Assembly (NCBI GenBank): GCA_937960895.1
Contig: CALCJD010000022.1
Location: forward strand, 1 to 20,020
DNA length: 20,020 nt
Reading direction: 5' to 3'
Source: an uncultured Spartobacteria bacterium
GTDB lineage: Bacteria; Verrucomicrobiota; Verrucomicrobiia; Chthoniobacterales; Terrimicrobiaceae
In this document: piece by piece, positions 7,528-15,184 of the stretch
Layout of the letters: each line of letters begins with the position of its first letter
How positions within the stretch are numbered: position 1 is the first letter of the stretch
Program-made: the position numbers and the translations under genes
Notes under the pieces: model-generated
What the model saw: only the letters and a program-made list of their open reading frames with translations
Database searches by the model: none
What the model was told of the DNA's origin: nothing

Positions 7528-9117
7528 ATGACACCTAACATTCAATCTCGAGCGATTGGAATTCTTGTCGCACTCGCCGGCCTGGTTTTAGCCGTATTTT
7601 TAGGCCGATTTATTGCTCATGAAAGTTATTTTCAGATCATATTGGGAGCCGCTATCATATTTTGTGTCATTTTTTCCCTAACCGCCGGGAAATACATTTT
7701 ACCTTTTGGTTTATTTCTTTCGTTCGCTACACCTTTAATCACCCCAGCGGGAATTTCGATGGATATCATCGAGCAGTCAGTCTTCATGATGATTCTCGTG
7801 ATTCTTCCCTGTTTTTGGGTAAAGGAACCCGGCATACGCATGCCTTTCAGTGCCAAATTTAGCTATCAGGCATATTTGTTTTGCGTTGTCACATTCTGCG
7901 CTTATCTCATCATTCACACTTTCATGGCAAAATATTTGCCTTATCCTGGCATGTCTTTCAGCGCCAAGGGTATTGCGCGAATTTATATGGCGCTCATTGT
8001 TCCGTTTGTTCTGATCGCCATTTTTACACGCAGGCAGTTCGGAATAACGTGCCCGAAAAACGCAACCCGCGTGGCGGCCCGGTTGATCTTTCTTGGCCTG
8101 CTTATCAATGTCGGAATCCGGATTGCGACCATTTTGATTGCCGGGCCGGATGTTATGAAGGCCGATGCGGGAGCAACGACCGTCCAAGGCAAAAATCTTC
8201 CCTATCTCATCAACATTCCCATCATCGGCCTCCACGAGAATATTTTCGGATTGCGCGTCGCCGGCCCCCTTGGCGTCCTCATCGGCTCATTGCTCCTTCT
8301 CGCCAATTCACCTCGTGCATCCACTCGCTGTTCACTCGGCATCATAACTCTTGGAATCATAGGCAGCGCACTCAGTGGAGGGCGCGCTACTTTATTGATT
8401 TCAATGGCCTACATTCTGCTGGCGATCTGGCTGTCCAAACACCGGGCAATACTTACTGTTGGCGTTGGAATTATCGCAGCGTTTTTTGCTTCTTTAATCG
8501 TTATGCCCGCCGAGGTGACCACATCACTCCCAATGACAATCCAACGCTCCATCGTTTGGTTTACGCCGTCACTTCAGGGCACCCGGGCAGAAGATTCTGT
8601 CACCAGCTCGACAAACACCCGAAAATTATGGTTTTGGAATGCAATCGACGCCTGGCAGGAAAGCAGTCGGGCGTTTTGGCTGGGTCGCAGCGTTTCCACC
8701 GTGACCGAAGAGGACGTCAGGTCATTCATTTCCTACGATGAACGGGGAATGTTGGAGTTTAACGTCAAGCGGGGCACCACTCACAATCTGATCACCAATC
8801 TTCTGGTCGGGTTTGGCCTCGTCGGATGTATTCTCTATTACTTCACCATCATATCCCTGATTTTGTTTTTATTCGCTTGGTTGAGAAAACTTCCTCTCGA
8901 CAGCGAAGCCAGACCTTGGGTTTTCGCCGCAGCGGTTTCGACCACCGTGTATATCTGCTATGCCTCGGTTGGAGGCGGTTATCTTTGGGCCCAAAATCTC
9001 ATCGTGATTCTGTTCGCACTCGTCATCAACGCTCGAGACATCAGGGCCGCCGAAGAAAAAAGAGAAATTCGGAACATCCAACCGATCTCACCCCCGCCTC
9101 ACTTTCGTCCGCGATAG
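7528..9117 (+). CDS. O-antigen polymerase/ligase-like polytopic membrane protein (Wzy/WaaL type)
   Basis: 529 residues from ATG 7528, with about ten or more membrane helices. Two segments fit the O-antigen ligase/polymerase family: LSGGRATLLISMAY beginning at residue 282, and TTHNLITNLLVGFGLVG with H419-N420. Between them is a long, less hydrophobic loop (about residues 330-415) that is probably periplasmic, as in this family. Whether it polymerises repeat units or ligates the chain to another acceptor cannot be decided; a polymerase is favoured by the neighbouring flippase. A TTG at 7507 in frame would add seven residues but overlaps the predicted -35 box. The gene is compositionally mixed: 7621-7680 has 20 G+C of 60, while 8641-8700 has 38 of 60. 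Confidence 0.78.
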   Translation: MTPNIQSRAIGILVALAGLVLAVFLGRFIAHESYFQIILGAAIIFCVIFSLTAGKYILPFGLFLSFATPLITPAGISMDIIEQSVFMMILVILPCFWVKEPGIRMPFSAKFSYQAYLFCVVTFCAYLIIHTFMAKYLPYPGMSFSAKGIARIYMALIVPFVLIAIFTRRQFGITCPKNATRVAARLIFLGLLINVGIRIATILIAGPDVMKADAGATTVQGKNLPYLINIPIIGLHENIFGLRVAGPLGVLIGSLLLLANSPRASTRCSLGIITLGIIGSALSGGRATLLISMAYILLAIWLSKHRAILTVGVGIIAAFFASLIVMPAEVTTSLPMTIQRSIVWFTPSLQGTRAEDSVTSSTNTRKLWFWNAIDAWQESSRAFWLGRSVSTVTEEDVRSFISYDERGMLEFNVKRGTTHNLITNLLVGFGLVGCILYYFTIISLILFLFAWLRKLPLDSEARPWVFAAAVSTTVYICYASVGGGYLWAQNLIVILFALVINARDIRAAEEKREIRNIQPISPPPHFRPR

Positions 9118-9302
9118 GTCCTGACGCGGTGGATATTCGGAACCGAGGGAGGCCGTCTGTCTTCGCCATGTGCGGCGGGCGAACTCGAAAGCTCCGGGCA
9201 GCCGATTTCTTCGGAGAAGGCCCGTTCAACTTCTCCCGTTGGGACATTAACCAAAATTAGGAAGACAGCCGACATCTTCGGATTATTTCATCAGAAGTTT
9301 CC
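9118..9302 (+). other. 185-bp intergenic gap with a small hairpin, no recognised gene
   Basis: This gap separates the polymerase-like gene from the next GT4 gene. It contains an inverted repeat GGAGAAG (9213-9219) and CTTCTCC (9230-9236), a 7-bp stem with a 10-base loop. No T-run follows, so it is not a standard intrinsic terminator. A loose distant match of CTGTCTTC near 9160 with GAAGACAG near 9262 was also seen. No convincing promoter or small ORF with protein-like composition was found. Confidence 0.4.
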
Positions 9303-10433
9303 GTGCAAATCGTTCATTGTATACCATTCAAGTTCAACGTATCGAACGGCCTCCAGACCTCGGCCTGGCGGCTTGCCCAAGCGCAAAGTCAATTGGGGCA
9401 CAGCGTGTCGATTCTCTCTCTCGGGCGGAAACCTTCCTCCAGGGAAATGGAAGAAGCCGCCATTCACGGGGTCCGGCTGGAGGGCGTCGCCAAATCCGAT
9501 CTTTTTCGCGAAGAGATGTTCAAGCTGGCAAAAATGAACATGGAGAAACCCGGGAAAGTCATTTTCCATCTTCACTCTGTTTTCATCCCGCAGCATACCT
9601 GGCTCGGTCTCAGTCTCCGGAAAAATGGCATTCCCTATTGTGTGAAGCCAGGCGGCAATCTTCTTCCGGAAGAACTGGCACGGAAGACCATCCGGAAACG
9701 CGTCTACATGGGCCTTGTTGAAAATCGTTTCCTCGGACATGCGGGCTGCCTCATTGGCGTGAGCAGGCGCGAGCAGGAGGATCTCCAGCGCCATTTTCCT
9801 TCACAGATTGTGGAGCTTCTGCCAAATGCGGTCATCCCTTCTCCTGATCCCGGCGAAGAAGCCGGTGGGGACAAAGGACCGCCACGCGGTTTTTTTCTCG
9901 GGAAGAAGGACGTCTTCCACAAAGGAATCGACCGGATATTCCGCGTTGCCAGGGAAGGAGGTTTCTTGATCGATCTTTTCATCATCGAACATCCCCAGCC
10001 GAAATTGAACCGGGAATTTGCGCGGCTCTGTGAGCAAGGCCTTCCCGCCTCTGTTTCCATCCGCCCGCCGGTCTATGGAGAGGAGAAACAGCGCGTTTTG
10101 CAACAGTACGACTATTACCTGCATGCCTCCCGGTGGGAAGTTTTTGGGAACTCCATTCTTGAAGCCATGCTCGCTGCCAAGCCCGTGATACTCGCGCGGG
10201 AATGCGATCTGGCCGAATATGTGGAAAAGGGCCGGCTGGGAATCGTTGTGGATTTTGATGCGGGCGACGCGGCGGAACGCATTGCAAAATTTCTTTCCGA
10301 CCGCGGGGAAATGGTCGCCGCGGGCCGGCGTGCCCGGGATTGGGCACTGAAACACTCAAGCCCCGGTCAAGTCGCCGCCAGGTCACTCGAAATATACGAG
10401 CGAATTTTTCAACGCTTTCAGAAAGAATCATGA
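9303..10433 (+). CDS. GT4-family (GT-B) glycosyltransferase
   Basis: 376 residues from a GTG start whose first codons MQIVHCIPF form the usual first beta strand. N-terminal features include FHLHSVF (88-94), where a histidine near the sugar site is common in GT4. Donor-site features are the basic residue K207 in VFHKGIDRI and the E-x7-E pair E279 to E287 in EVFGNSILEAML. The family transfers a sugar from an NDP donor with retention. It starts a tight plus-strand block, and its stop overlaps the next start as ATGA at 10430-10433. No ATG lies near enough to the strand to replace GTG. Sugar specificity is unknown. Confidence 0.85.
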   Translation: MQIVHCIPFKFNVSNGLQTSAWRLAQAQSQLGHSVSILSLGRKPSSREMEEAAIHGVRLEGVAKSDLFREEMFKLAKMNMEKPGKVIFHLHSVFIPQHTWLGLSLRKNGIPYCVKPGGNLLPEELARKTIRKRVYMGLVENRFLGHAGCLIGVSRREQEDLQRHFPSQIVELLPNAVIPSPDPGEEAGGDKGPPRGFFLGKKDVFHKGIDRIFRVAREGGFLIDLFIIEHPQPKLNREFARLCEQGLPASVSIRPPVYGEEKQRVLQQYDYYLHASRWEVFGNSILEAMLAAKPVILARECDLAEYVEKGRLGIVVDFDAGDAAERIAKFLSDRGEMVAAGRRARDWALKHSSPGQVAARSLEIYERIFQRFQKES

Positions 10434-11797
10434 ACCGGAATGACACCGCTCTTCACCTTCTGACCGCCGCCCATTCCGCTCTGGCCCAGGCCGGCATCCG
10501 GCATGCCGTGGTTCATGGGCTGGAGGGTGCCCCCGGGGCTTTTGGGAGGGATGTGGATATTCTGATCGATGGGAAAAGGGAGGCGGAAGCAATCCGTCTT
10601 CTTGAGGCCGAGTTCACCCGTCACAATATTCCCTGGTATCGCCATTACAATCCGGTGGGAACTCAACAGTTCCTGTTTCAGATCTCTCCGGGAACGGATG
10701 CTGCAAAGGGATTTGAAATCGACTTTCTCACACGGCTCCATTTGCGCTGGGGGCCCGTCATTTTTACCGATATCAACGATCCCACCCGGCCCAGCAATGT
10801 CGTCCCGGGACTTCCTTTCAGTCCCTGGGGGTCGTTCGCAAAGCGCCTGCTGGTCAAGATTCTCGCAGGACACTGGAAGACCCTCGACCGGAAACGACAC
10901 GACTGGCGCGTGGAGGAGGAGGATCTGCCGGTTGTTCGGGAAAGGCTGGCGCGTTTTCTCGGTGAAGCTCTTGCCACACGTTTGCTGGAAATCCTGGCGA
11001 AAGGGGACTTGGGGGAGCTTCAGGCTCTCCAGCCGAAAATACGAAGGGAACTCTACAAACGCGCGATGAAAACCCCGAAAGGGTGGTGGAAATGGGCCGC
11101 GGAAGAAATGGCGCCGTTCTTCAGAGCGCGCCAAGGAGCCCCCATTTTTGCCTTGGTCGGCCCCGATGGCGTCGGAAAGTCCACGGTCATCAATCTTCTG
11201 AAAGAACGCTTTCTCCAGCAGACCTGTTTCCCCAATGTAAAGATCAAGCACTGGAGACCCGGCCTGCTCCCCCAGTTGGGAAGATTAAAATGCATTAGCG
11301 CGCCAGCCCCGGGTCAAGCGACCATACCACGAAAAAAGGCCGGATCGTTCGGACTGCTTCGGCAAATTTACTATCTCTCGGATTTTTTACTGGGTTACTG
11401 GCTGGTTGATCGACTGGAAAGCAACCGGCTGACGGTCCAAATCTATGACCGCTGTCTCCTCGACATGACCATACATCCGGTGCGATTCGGTTTTTCCAAT
11501 GCAACCGCCGTTCGCAAATTCGCCATGTTCTGCCGCCGCCCGGATGCGGTCATCCTGCTAAAGGATGATCCGGCGCGAATTCATGCCAGGAAGGACGAAC
11601 TGCCTGTGGAGGAGATTTCCCGGCAATTTGCCTCCTGGGATCGCCTGCAAAAGCTCGGACATATCGATCTCGTGGTCGATGTGCGAAACGGACCGGAGGA
11701 AGCCGCAAACGAGATCATGAATTTTTTGACGTCAAATCTCAGGCCGCAAGCCCGCTCGTTTGCCGAAATACCCTCCCTTGACCCGATACAACCTTAG
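10430..11797 (+). CDS. Nucleotidyltransferase-like / P-loop kinase (thymidylate-kinase-like) fusion protein
   Basis: 455 residues with two apparent domains. The N-terminal domain (about 1-200) carries GRDVDILID (39-47) and FEIDFL (95-100). D41, D43 and D98 fit the acidic triad of the nucleotidyltransferase fold, with G39-R40 in place of the usual GS. The C-terminal domain (about 237-440) has an intact Walker A GPDGVGKST (244-252), a KHWRPGLLPQLG segment and IYDRCLLDMTIHP. The last resembles the DR(Y) element of thymidylate-kinase-like proteins. True dTMP synthesis is unlikely in this setting; phosphorylating or nucleotidylating a sugar or a glycan-linked group is possible but unproven. ATG 10430 overlaps the previous stop (ATGA), and the following GTG directly abuts its stop, so it belongs to the glycosyltransferase operon. 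An upstream in-frame start at 10340 is disfavoured because it lies inside the glycosyltransferase. Confidence 0.75.
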   Translation: MNRNDTALHLLTAAHSALAQAGIRHAVVHGLEGAPGAFGRDVDILIDGKREAEAIRLLEAEFTRHNIPWYRHYNPVGTQQFLFQISPGTDAAKGFEIDFLTRLHLRWGPVIFTDINDPTRPSNVVPGLPFSPWGSFAKRLLVKILAGHWKTLDRKRHDWRVEEEDLPVVRERLARFLGEALATRLLEILAKGDLGELQALQPKIRRELYKRAMKTPKGWWKWAAEEMAPFFRARQGAPIFALVGPDGVGKSTVINLLKERFLQQTCFPNVKIKHWRPGLLPQLGRLKCISAPAPGQATIPRKKAGSFGLLRQIYYLSDFLLGYWLVDRLESNRLTVQIYDRCLLDMTIHPVRFGFSNATAVRKFAMFCRRPDAVILLKDDPARIHARKDELPVEEISRQFASWDRLQKLGHIDLVVDVRNGPEEAANEIMNFLTSNLRPQARSFAEIPSLDPIQP

Positions 11798-13048
11798 GTG
11801 AGCAGAAAAAAGATTCTCATATCCGCGTATGCCTGCAGTCCCCTGCGGGGCTCCGAACATGGAACAGGATGGAACACTTCGTGGGAACTCGCACGGAATT
11901 TCGACGTGCACGTGCTTACGCGCAGCAAAAACCGGACCGATATCGAGTCTTTTCTCAAAGACCAACCCGGATCAGACCGGACGATCACTGTTCACTATCT
12001 TGAACTCCCGGCTGCGTTTGCGCGCGCCAAATCTCATGGTGTGCTGCCCCTGGCTTTTTATTATTCGATGTGGCAGGTTGCGGCACTGGCTTGGGGACGC
12101 AAACATCTCCCGGTTATCAAGCCGGATCTTTGCCATCATCTGACGTTCAACAGCTTTGAATTTCCCTCCTTTTGGCATCGCTTTTCGATCCCCACGGTCC
12201 TCGGGCCGCTCGGCGGGGGACAAACGGCCCCTCAAGAACTTTTGCCTCTCGTCGGCAGCATGGCGGGGGCGGAACGGATCCGCTCATTAAGAGTGGCCGC
12301 GTCGGAAAAAAATCCCTTCGTTCGCGATGGATTGAGGGCCGCCAAGGCGGTCATTTTTGCCAATGCCGAAACCCGTTTCCGGCTGGAGAAATGGGTGACC
12401 GGCTCGGTGCATGAGATGGTGGATGTCGGGGTCGACAGCGCCAAATTCGTCCCAGCCGTCAAAAACAAGCAGGACGGAATCCTGCGACTCCTCTACGTCG
12501 GCAAATTCGAAAATCGAAAAGGAGTCCATCTGATACCCGAAATTCTTTCCGCGCTAAAGCGAAAGGCCTATCCATTTAGAATCCAGTTTGTAGGCGACGG
12601 TCCGGAACTGAACAGGGTCCGCGCGGCATGCGAACGGTCTGCTTTGGCGGAAAGCTGTGAATTCTCAGGAAAATTGAGTCACGAGAGAACCGTTCAGAGC
12701 TATCAAAATGCGGATTTTGTCATCTTCCCCAGCGTGCGCGACACCTCCGGGGCCGTCGCCTTGGAGGCCCTTTCCTGCGGATGTCCGGTGGTATGTTTTC
12801 ATCACCAGGGGGCTGCCTGGATGGTGAGTCCGGACACCGGCATTCTCGTGAATCCCCGTGAGGCCGCATCGATCCCGGCATTGGCGGATGTTTTCGCCAG
12901 GGAGTTGATTTCCTGCCATTCCGACGTCGTTCGCCACGGTGCAATGCGCCAGGCTGCACGCCTCAGGGCGGTGTCCCAGTTTTCCTGGCCCGCCAAGGCC
13001 CAGGTTCTCACCGAAATCTACCAATCAGTTCTCCGGCAACGATCATGA
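11798..13048 (+). CDS. GT4-family (GT-B) glycosyltransferase
   Basis: 416 residues. The start CSPLRGSEHGTGWN (13-26) is the characteristic N-terminal loop of one GT4 subgroup. LGPLGGG (135-141) follows, then the basic K241 in GKFENRKGVHLI and a variant E-x7-E. That variant is D315 to E323 in SVRDTSGAVALEALSCGCPVV; an Asp at the first position is common in this subgroup, so activity is expected. The GTG start abuts the upstream TAG with no gap. The stop overlaps the next ATG as ATGA at 13045-13048. The role is addition of one sugar in the repeat unit. Donor unknown. Confidence 0.85.
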   Translation: MSRKKILISAYACSPLRGSEHGTGWNTSWELARNFDVHVLTRSKNRTDIESFLKDQPGSDRTITVHYLELPAAFARAKSHGVLPLAFYYSMWQVAALAWGRKHLPVIKPDLCHHLTFNSFEFPSFWHRFSIPTVLGPLGGGQTAPQELLPLVGSMAGAERIRSLRVAASEKNPFVRDGLRAAKAVIFANAETRFRLEKWVTGSVHEMVDVGVDSAKFVPAVKNKQDGILRLLYVGKFENRKGVHLIPEILSALKRKAYPFRIQFVGDGPELNRVRAACERSALAESCEFSGKLSHERTVQSYQNADFVIFPSVRDTSGAVALEALSCGCPVVCFHHQGAAWMVSPDTGILVNPREAASIPALADVFARELISCHSDVVRHGAMRQAARLRAVSQFSWPAKAQVLTEIYQSVLRQRS

Positions 13049-13902
13049 GCCGAGCGGGAAAAATCACCGTCGTTACGGCGGCTTACAATGCCGCCCAATT
13101 TCTACCGGATAGCCTCGACAGCATCGAGCGCCAGATCCCTTGCCAGTACGAGTTGGAACATTTGGTCATAGACGGCGGCTCCACGGACGGCACACTCGAC
13201 CTTCTGCGATCACGACCCAAGGTCCGTTGGGTGTCCGAACCTGACCGGGGACAGGCGGACGCCTTCAACAAAGGTGTCGCCCTCTCGGATGCGGAATGGA
13301 TTTGCTGGCTTAATGCCGACGATCTTCTCACTCCAAACGCTGTCGCCACCTTTGCCAAGGCAATCAATGGCTCCCACCCGGCGGATGTCGTCTACGGCCA
13401 CGTTCAGTTTGTTCAAGAAAACCTGGATCCCGCTTGGCTGTGCTACCACCTTCCGTTTTGGTACCCCTTGATTTGGTATGGCTGCTACACGCCGCCATCA
13501 TCAGGAACTTTTTTCCGCCGGGAGCTGCTGCTCAAGGAACCCCTCGACACAGACTTTCATTTTGTGATGGATGTCGAATGGTTTCTGCGCTGCGGATCCC
13601 GGATTCGCGCGCTCGCCGTCGACTCCATTTTTTCCAAATTCCGAATCAGTTCCCACGCAAAAACCTCCGAAATGATCCGTTTCGGGCGGATCAACGAACG
13701 TCACGCTGCCGAACGGGAAAAATATCGGCAGAAATATGTGTATTCCCGGTGGCCCGATTTAACCCTTGAAGAGGCCCGGAACCGATTCGCCTTCCGCAGG
13801 AAACTTTTCCGCTTGGTCTACCTTTTGTTTAAAGCACGTTATCTGCCGCGATACGCCCGCAACCGTCTGCTGAATATTCACGCTCGCCACAAGTCGGAAT
13901 AA
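13045..13902 (+). CDS. GT2-family (GT-A, inverting) glycosyltransferase
   Basis: 285 residues with a clear GT2 core: ITVVTAAYNAAQFL (7-20), LVIDGGSTDGTLDLL (40-54) and SEPDRGQADAFNKGVALS (64-81). The metal-binding stretch is WLNADD (88-93). The acceptor-side region includes GTFFRRELLL and FVMDVEWFLR, usual for this family. The C-terminal 60 residues are basic and aromatic (KLFRLVYLLFKARYLPRYARNRLL), suggesting a peripheral membrane contact. It is the fourth gene in an overlapping block and is followed by a 73-bp AT-rich gap. Donor sugar unknown. Confidence 0.9.
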   Translation: MSRAGKITVVTAAYNAAQFLPDSLDSIERQIPCQYELEHLVIDGGSTDGTLDLLRSRPKVRWVSEPDRGQADAFNKGVALSDAEWICWLNADDLLTPNAVATFAKAINGSHPADVVYGHVQFVQENLDPAWLCYHLPFWYPLIWYGCYTPPSSGTFFRRELLLKEPLDTDFHFVMDVEWFLRCGSRIRALAVDSIFSKFRISSHAKTSEMIRFGRINERHAAEREKYRQKYVYSRWPDLTLEEARNRFAFRRKLFRLVYLLFKARYLPRYARNRLLNIHARHKSE

Positions 13903-13975
13903 TTATGTAATCCAGTTGCATGATTTTATGATTTCCGGCTCACCTTCATGTGATGGCGATTGATCAACAACGATC
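13903..13975 (+). promoter_or_regulatory. AT-rich gap, possible promoter region before the GT26 gene
   Basis: This 73-bp stretch is richer in A+T than both flanks. It contains TATGAT at 13927-13932, a fair -10 match, but only a weak -35 (TTATGT, 13903-13908, 18-bp spacing). An 8-bp palindrome TTGATCAA lies at 13960-13967, just before ATG 13976. A new transcription unit could begin here; the evidence is weak. Confidence 0.25.
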
Positions 13976-15163
13976 ATGGAAGCATCTTCTTTTGGAAAAA
14001 AAATACGAGTGATCAATACGTCACTCCAACCGACCAGCTATTCGAAGTTGTCGGAATGGCTATATCGTTACGCCGGCGACGCCCCGTGCCGTGCGATCGA
14101 CTTCACCAACATTCACATTGTCACTCTGAGGGCGCTCGACCCCGATTTTCAGCTCCTTACCGAGGACATCGACCTTTTTGTGCCAGACAGCATGCCGCTT
14201 ACCTGGTGTGTCAATTTTCTCGGTGGAAACATGAAGGACAGAGTGTATGGCCCGACCTTCATGAATTATTGCCTGCGCCATTCCCCTCCGGAAACCCGAC
14301 ACTATTTCTTGGGGGGATCCCAGGAGTGTCTGGACCGACTGATCCGGAACTCAATGGAACAAAATCCCAACTTGAACATCGTGGGCAGCCATCACGGATA
14401 TTTCCAGTTGGATCAGGAGCAAGAAATCGTCAAACAGATCATTGCGACCAAGCCTGACTGCATTTGGATCGGCTTGGGCACACCCAAGCAGCAGCAATTT
14501 TGTGCCCGGAACCGGAGGTTTTTTCCGTCCGGTACGCTGCTGCTGGTCGGCTTCGCCTTCGACGTGAACGCCAGAACCAAAAAAGACGCGCCCATGTTTA
14601 TGCAAAAAATGGGCCTGACTTGGGTTTTCCGAATGTTTTGTGAACCCAGAAGATTGGTTCCAAGATATTTGAAGTACAATTCGCTGTATTTGATTTTTTT
14701 TGCGGAGAGTCTTCTTTCCTCTCTGTGCCGTCGCTTTTTAAACGCAATGTTGGTTTTCTTTTTCGTCACCTACACTGCCGGAGTCGTTGTCAGCCTCCTC
14801 AAACCCCTCCCTGCGCCCGAATTTGGTTTGATACTCGGAGTCGGGCCAGCCTGTCTGTTCGGAGCACTTGTGTCCATTCTTCTGGCAATGTCACTGGCTG
14901 ATGAAATGGAGGACGCAAGACTTCCAAAGGCATTGATTTCGTTGAACGCCATCGTGAGTTTTGGCGGGGCGACCCTGGCTCCCTTGGGCGTTTTGCTTGC
15001 TGCCCTGGCAGGCAAACTCCCGGCGCTGACGGCAGGTGTCACCTTCATCGCCGCTTGTTGGGGTGGCGCCATTCTCGTCCTCGGCGGTTTGCTGCTCCTC
15101 TCAGCTTTATTGTGGTTGAGACCACACACGGAAACCACTTCCAAACGGACGATCACATCCTGA
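13976..15163 (+). CDS. WecG/TagA/CpsF-family (GT26) glycosyltransferase with C-terminal membrane domain
   Basis: 395 residues. Residues 8-235 form a WecG/TagA domain: DFTNIHIVTLRALDPDF (42-58), VPDSMPLTW (69-77), IWIGLGTPKQQQF (163-175) and AFDVNARTKKDAPMFMQKMG (194-213). CEPRRLVPRYL (222-232) closes the domain. D71 aligns with the catalytic Asp and T44 with the sugar-binding Thr of TagA enzymes (from family knowledge). These enzymes add the second sugar, often a HexNAc or HexNAc-uronate, to a polyprenyl-diphosphate-linked sugar. Residues 236-385 are unusual: about four strongly hydrophobic helices (near 252-275, 283-307, 318-346 and 348-382). Many GT26 proteins stop soon after the PRR segment. 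The gene is 73 bp after the GT2 gene and in the same frame as the kinase-like gene 21 bp downstream. Confidence 0.88.
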   Translation: MEASSFGKKIRVINTSLQPTSYSKLSEWLYRYAGDAPCRAIDFTNIHIVTLRALDPDFQLLTEDIDLFVPDSMPLTWCVNFLGGNMKDRVYGPTFMNYCLRHSPPETRHYFLGGSQECLDRLIRNSMEQNPNLNIVGSHHGYFQLDQEQEIVKQIIATKPDCIWIGLGTPKQQQFCARNRRFFPSGTLLLVGFAFDVNARTKKDAPMFMQKMGLTWVFRMFCEPRRLVPRYLKYNSLYLIFFAESLLSSLCRRFLNAMLVFFFVTYTAGVVVSLLKPLPAPEFGLILGVGPACLFGALVSILLAMSLADEMEDARLPKALISLNAIVSFGGATLAPLGVLLAALAGKLPALTAGVTFIAACWGGAILVLGGLLLLSALLWLRPHTETTSKRTITS

Positions 15164-15173
15164 GACAGATCTT

Positions 15174-15179
15174 GCGGAG
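15174..15179 (+). promoter_or_regulatory. Ribosome-binding site supporting GTG 15185
   Basis: GCGGAG lies five bases before the GTG. Most starts in the window lack a purine-rich site, so this decides the start of the kinase-like gene. Confidence 0.45.
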
Positions 15180-15184
15180 TTCTC

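Noticed and set aside
7881..8741. A 286-codon plus-strand frame
   Set aside because: It overlaps the polymerase-like membrane protein in another frame and is rich in His, Arg and Cys without motifs.
9041..9260. A small ORF or gene remnant in the gap after the polymerase-like gene
   Set aside because: The translated stretches do not resemble any family I know, lack a start signal and overlap the polymerase end. It is treated as non-coding.
10430..11797. A genuine thymidylate kinase (tmk)
   Set aside because: The P-loop and DR element fit the fold. However, the N-terminal NTase-like domain, the divergent lid region and the placement among glycosyltransferases argue against housekeeping dTMP kinase.
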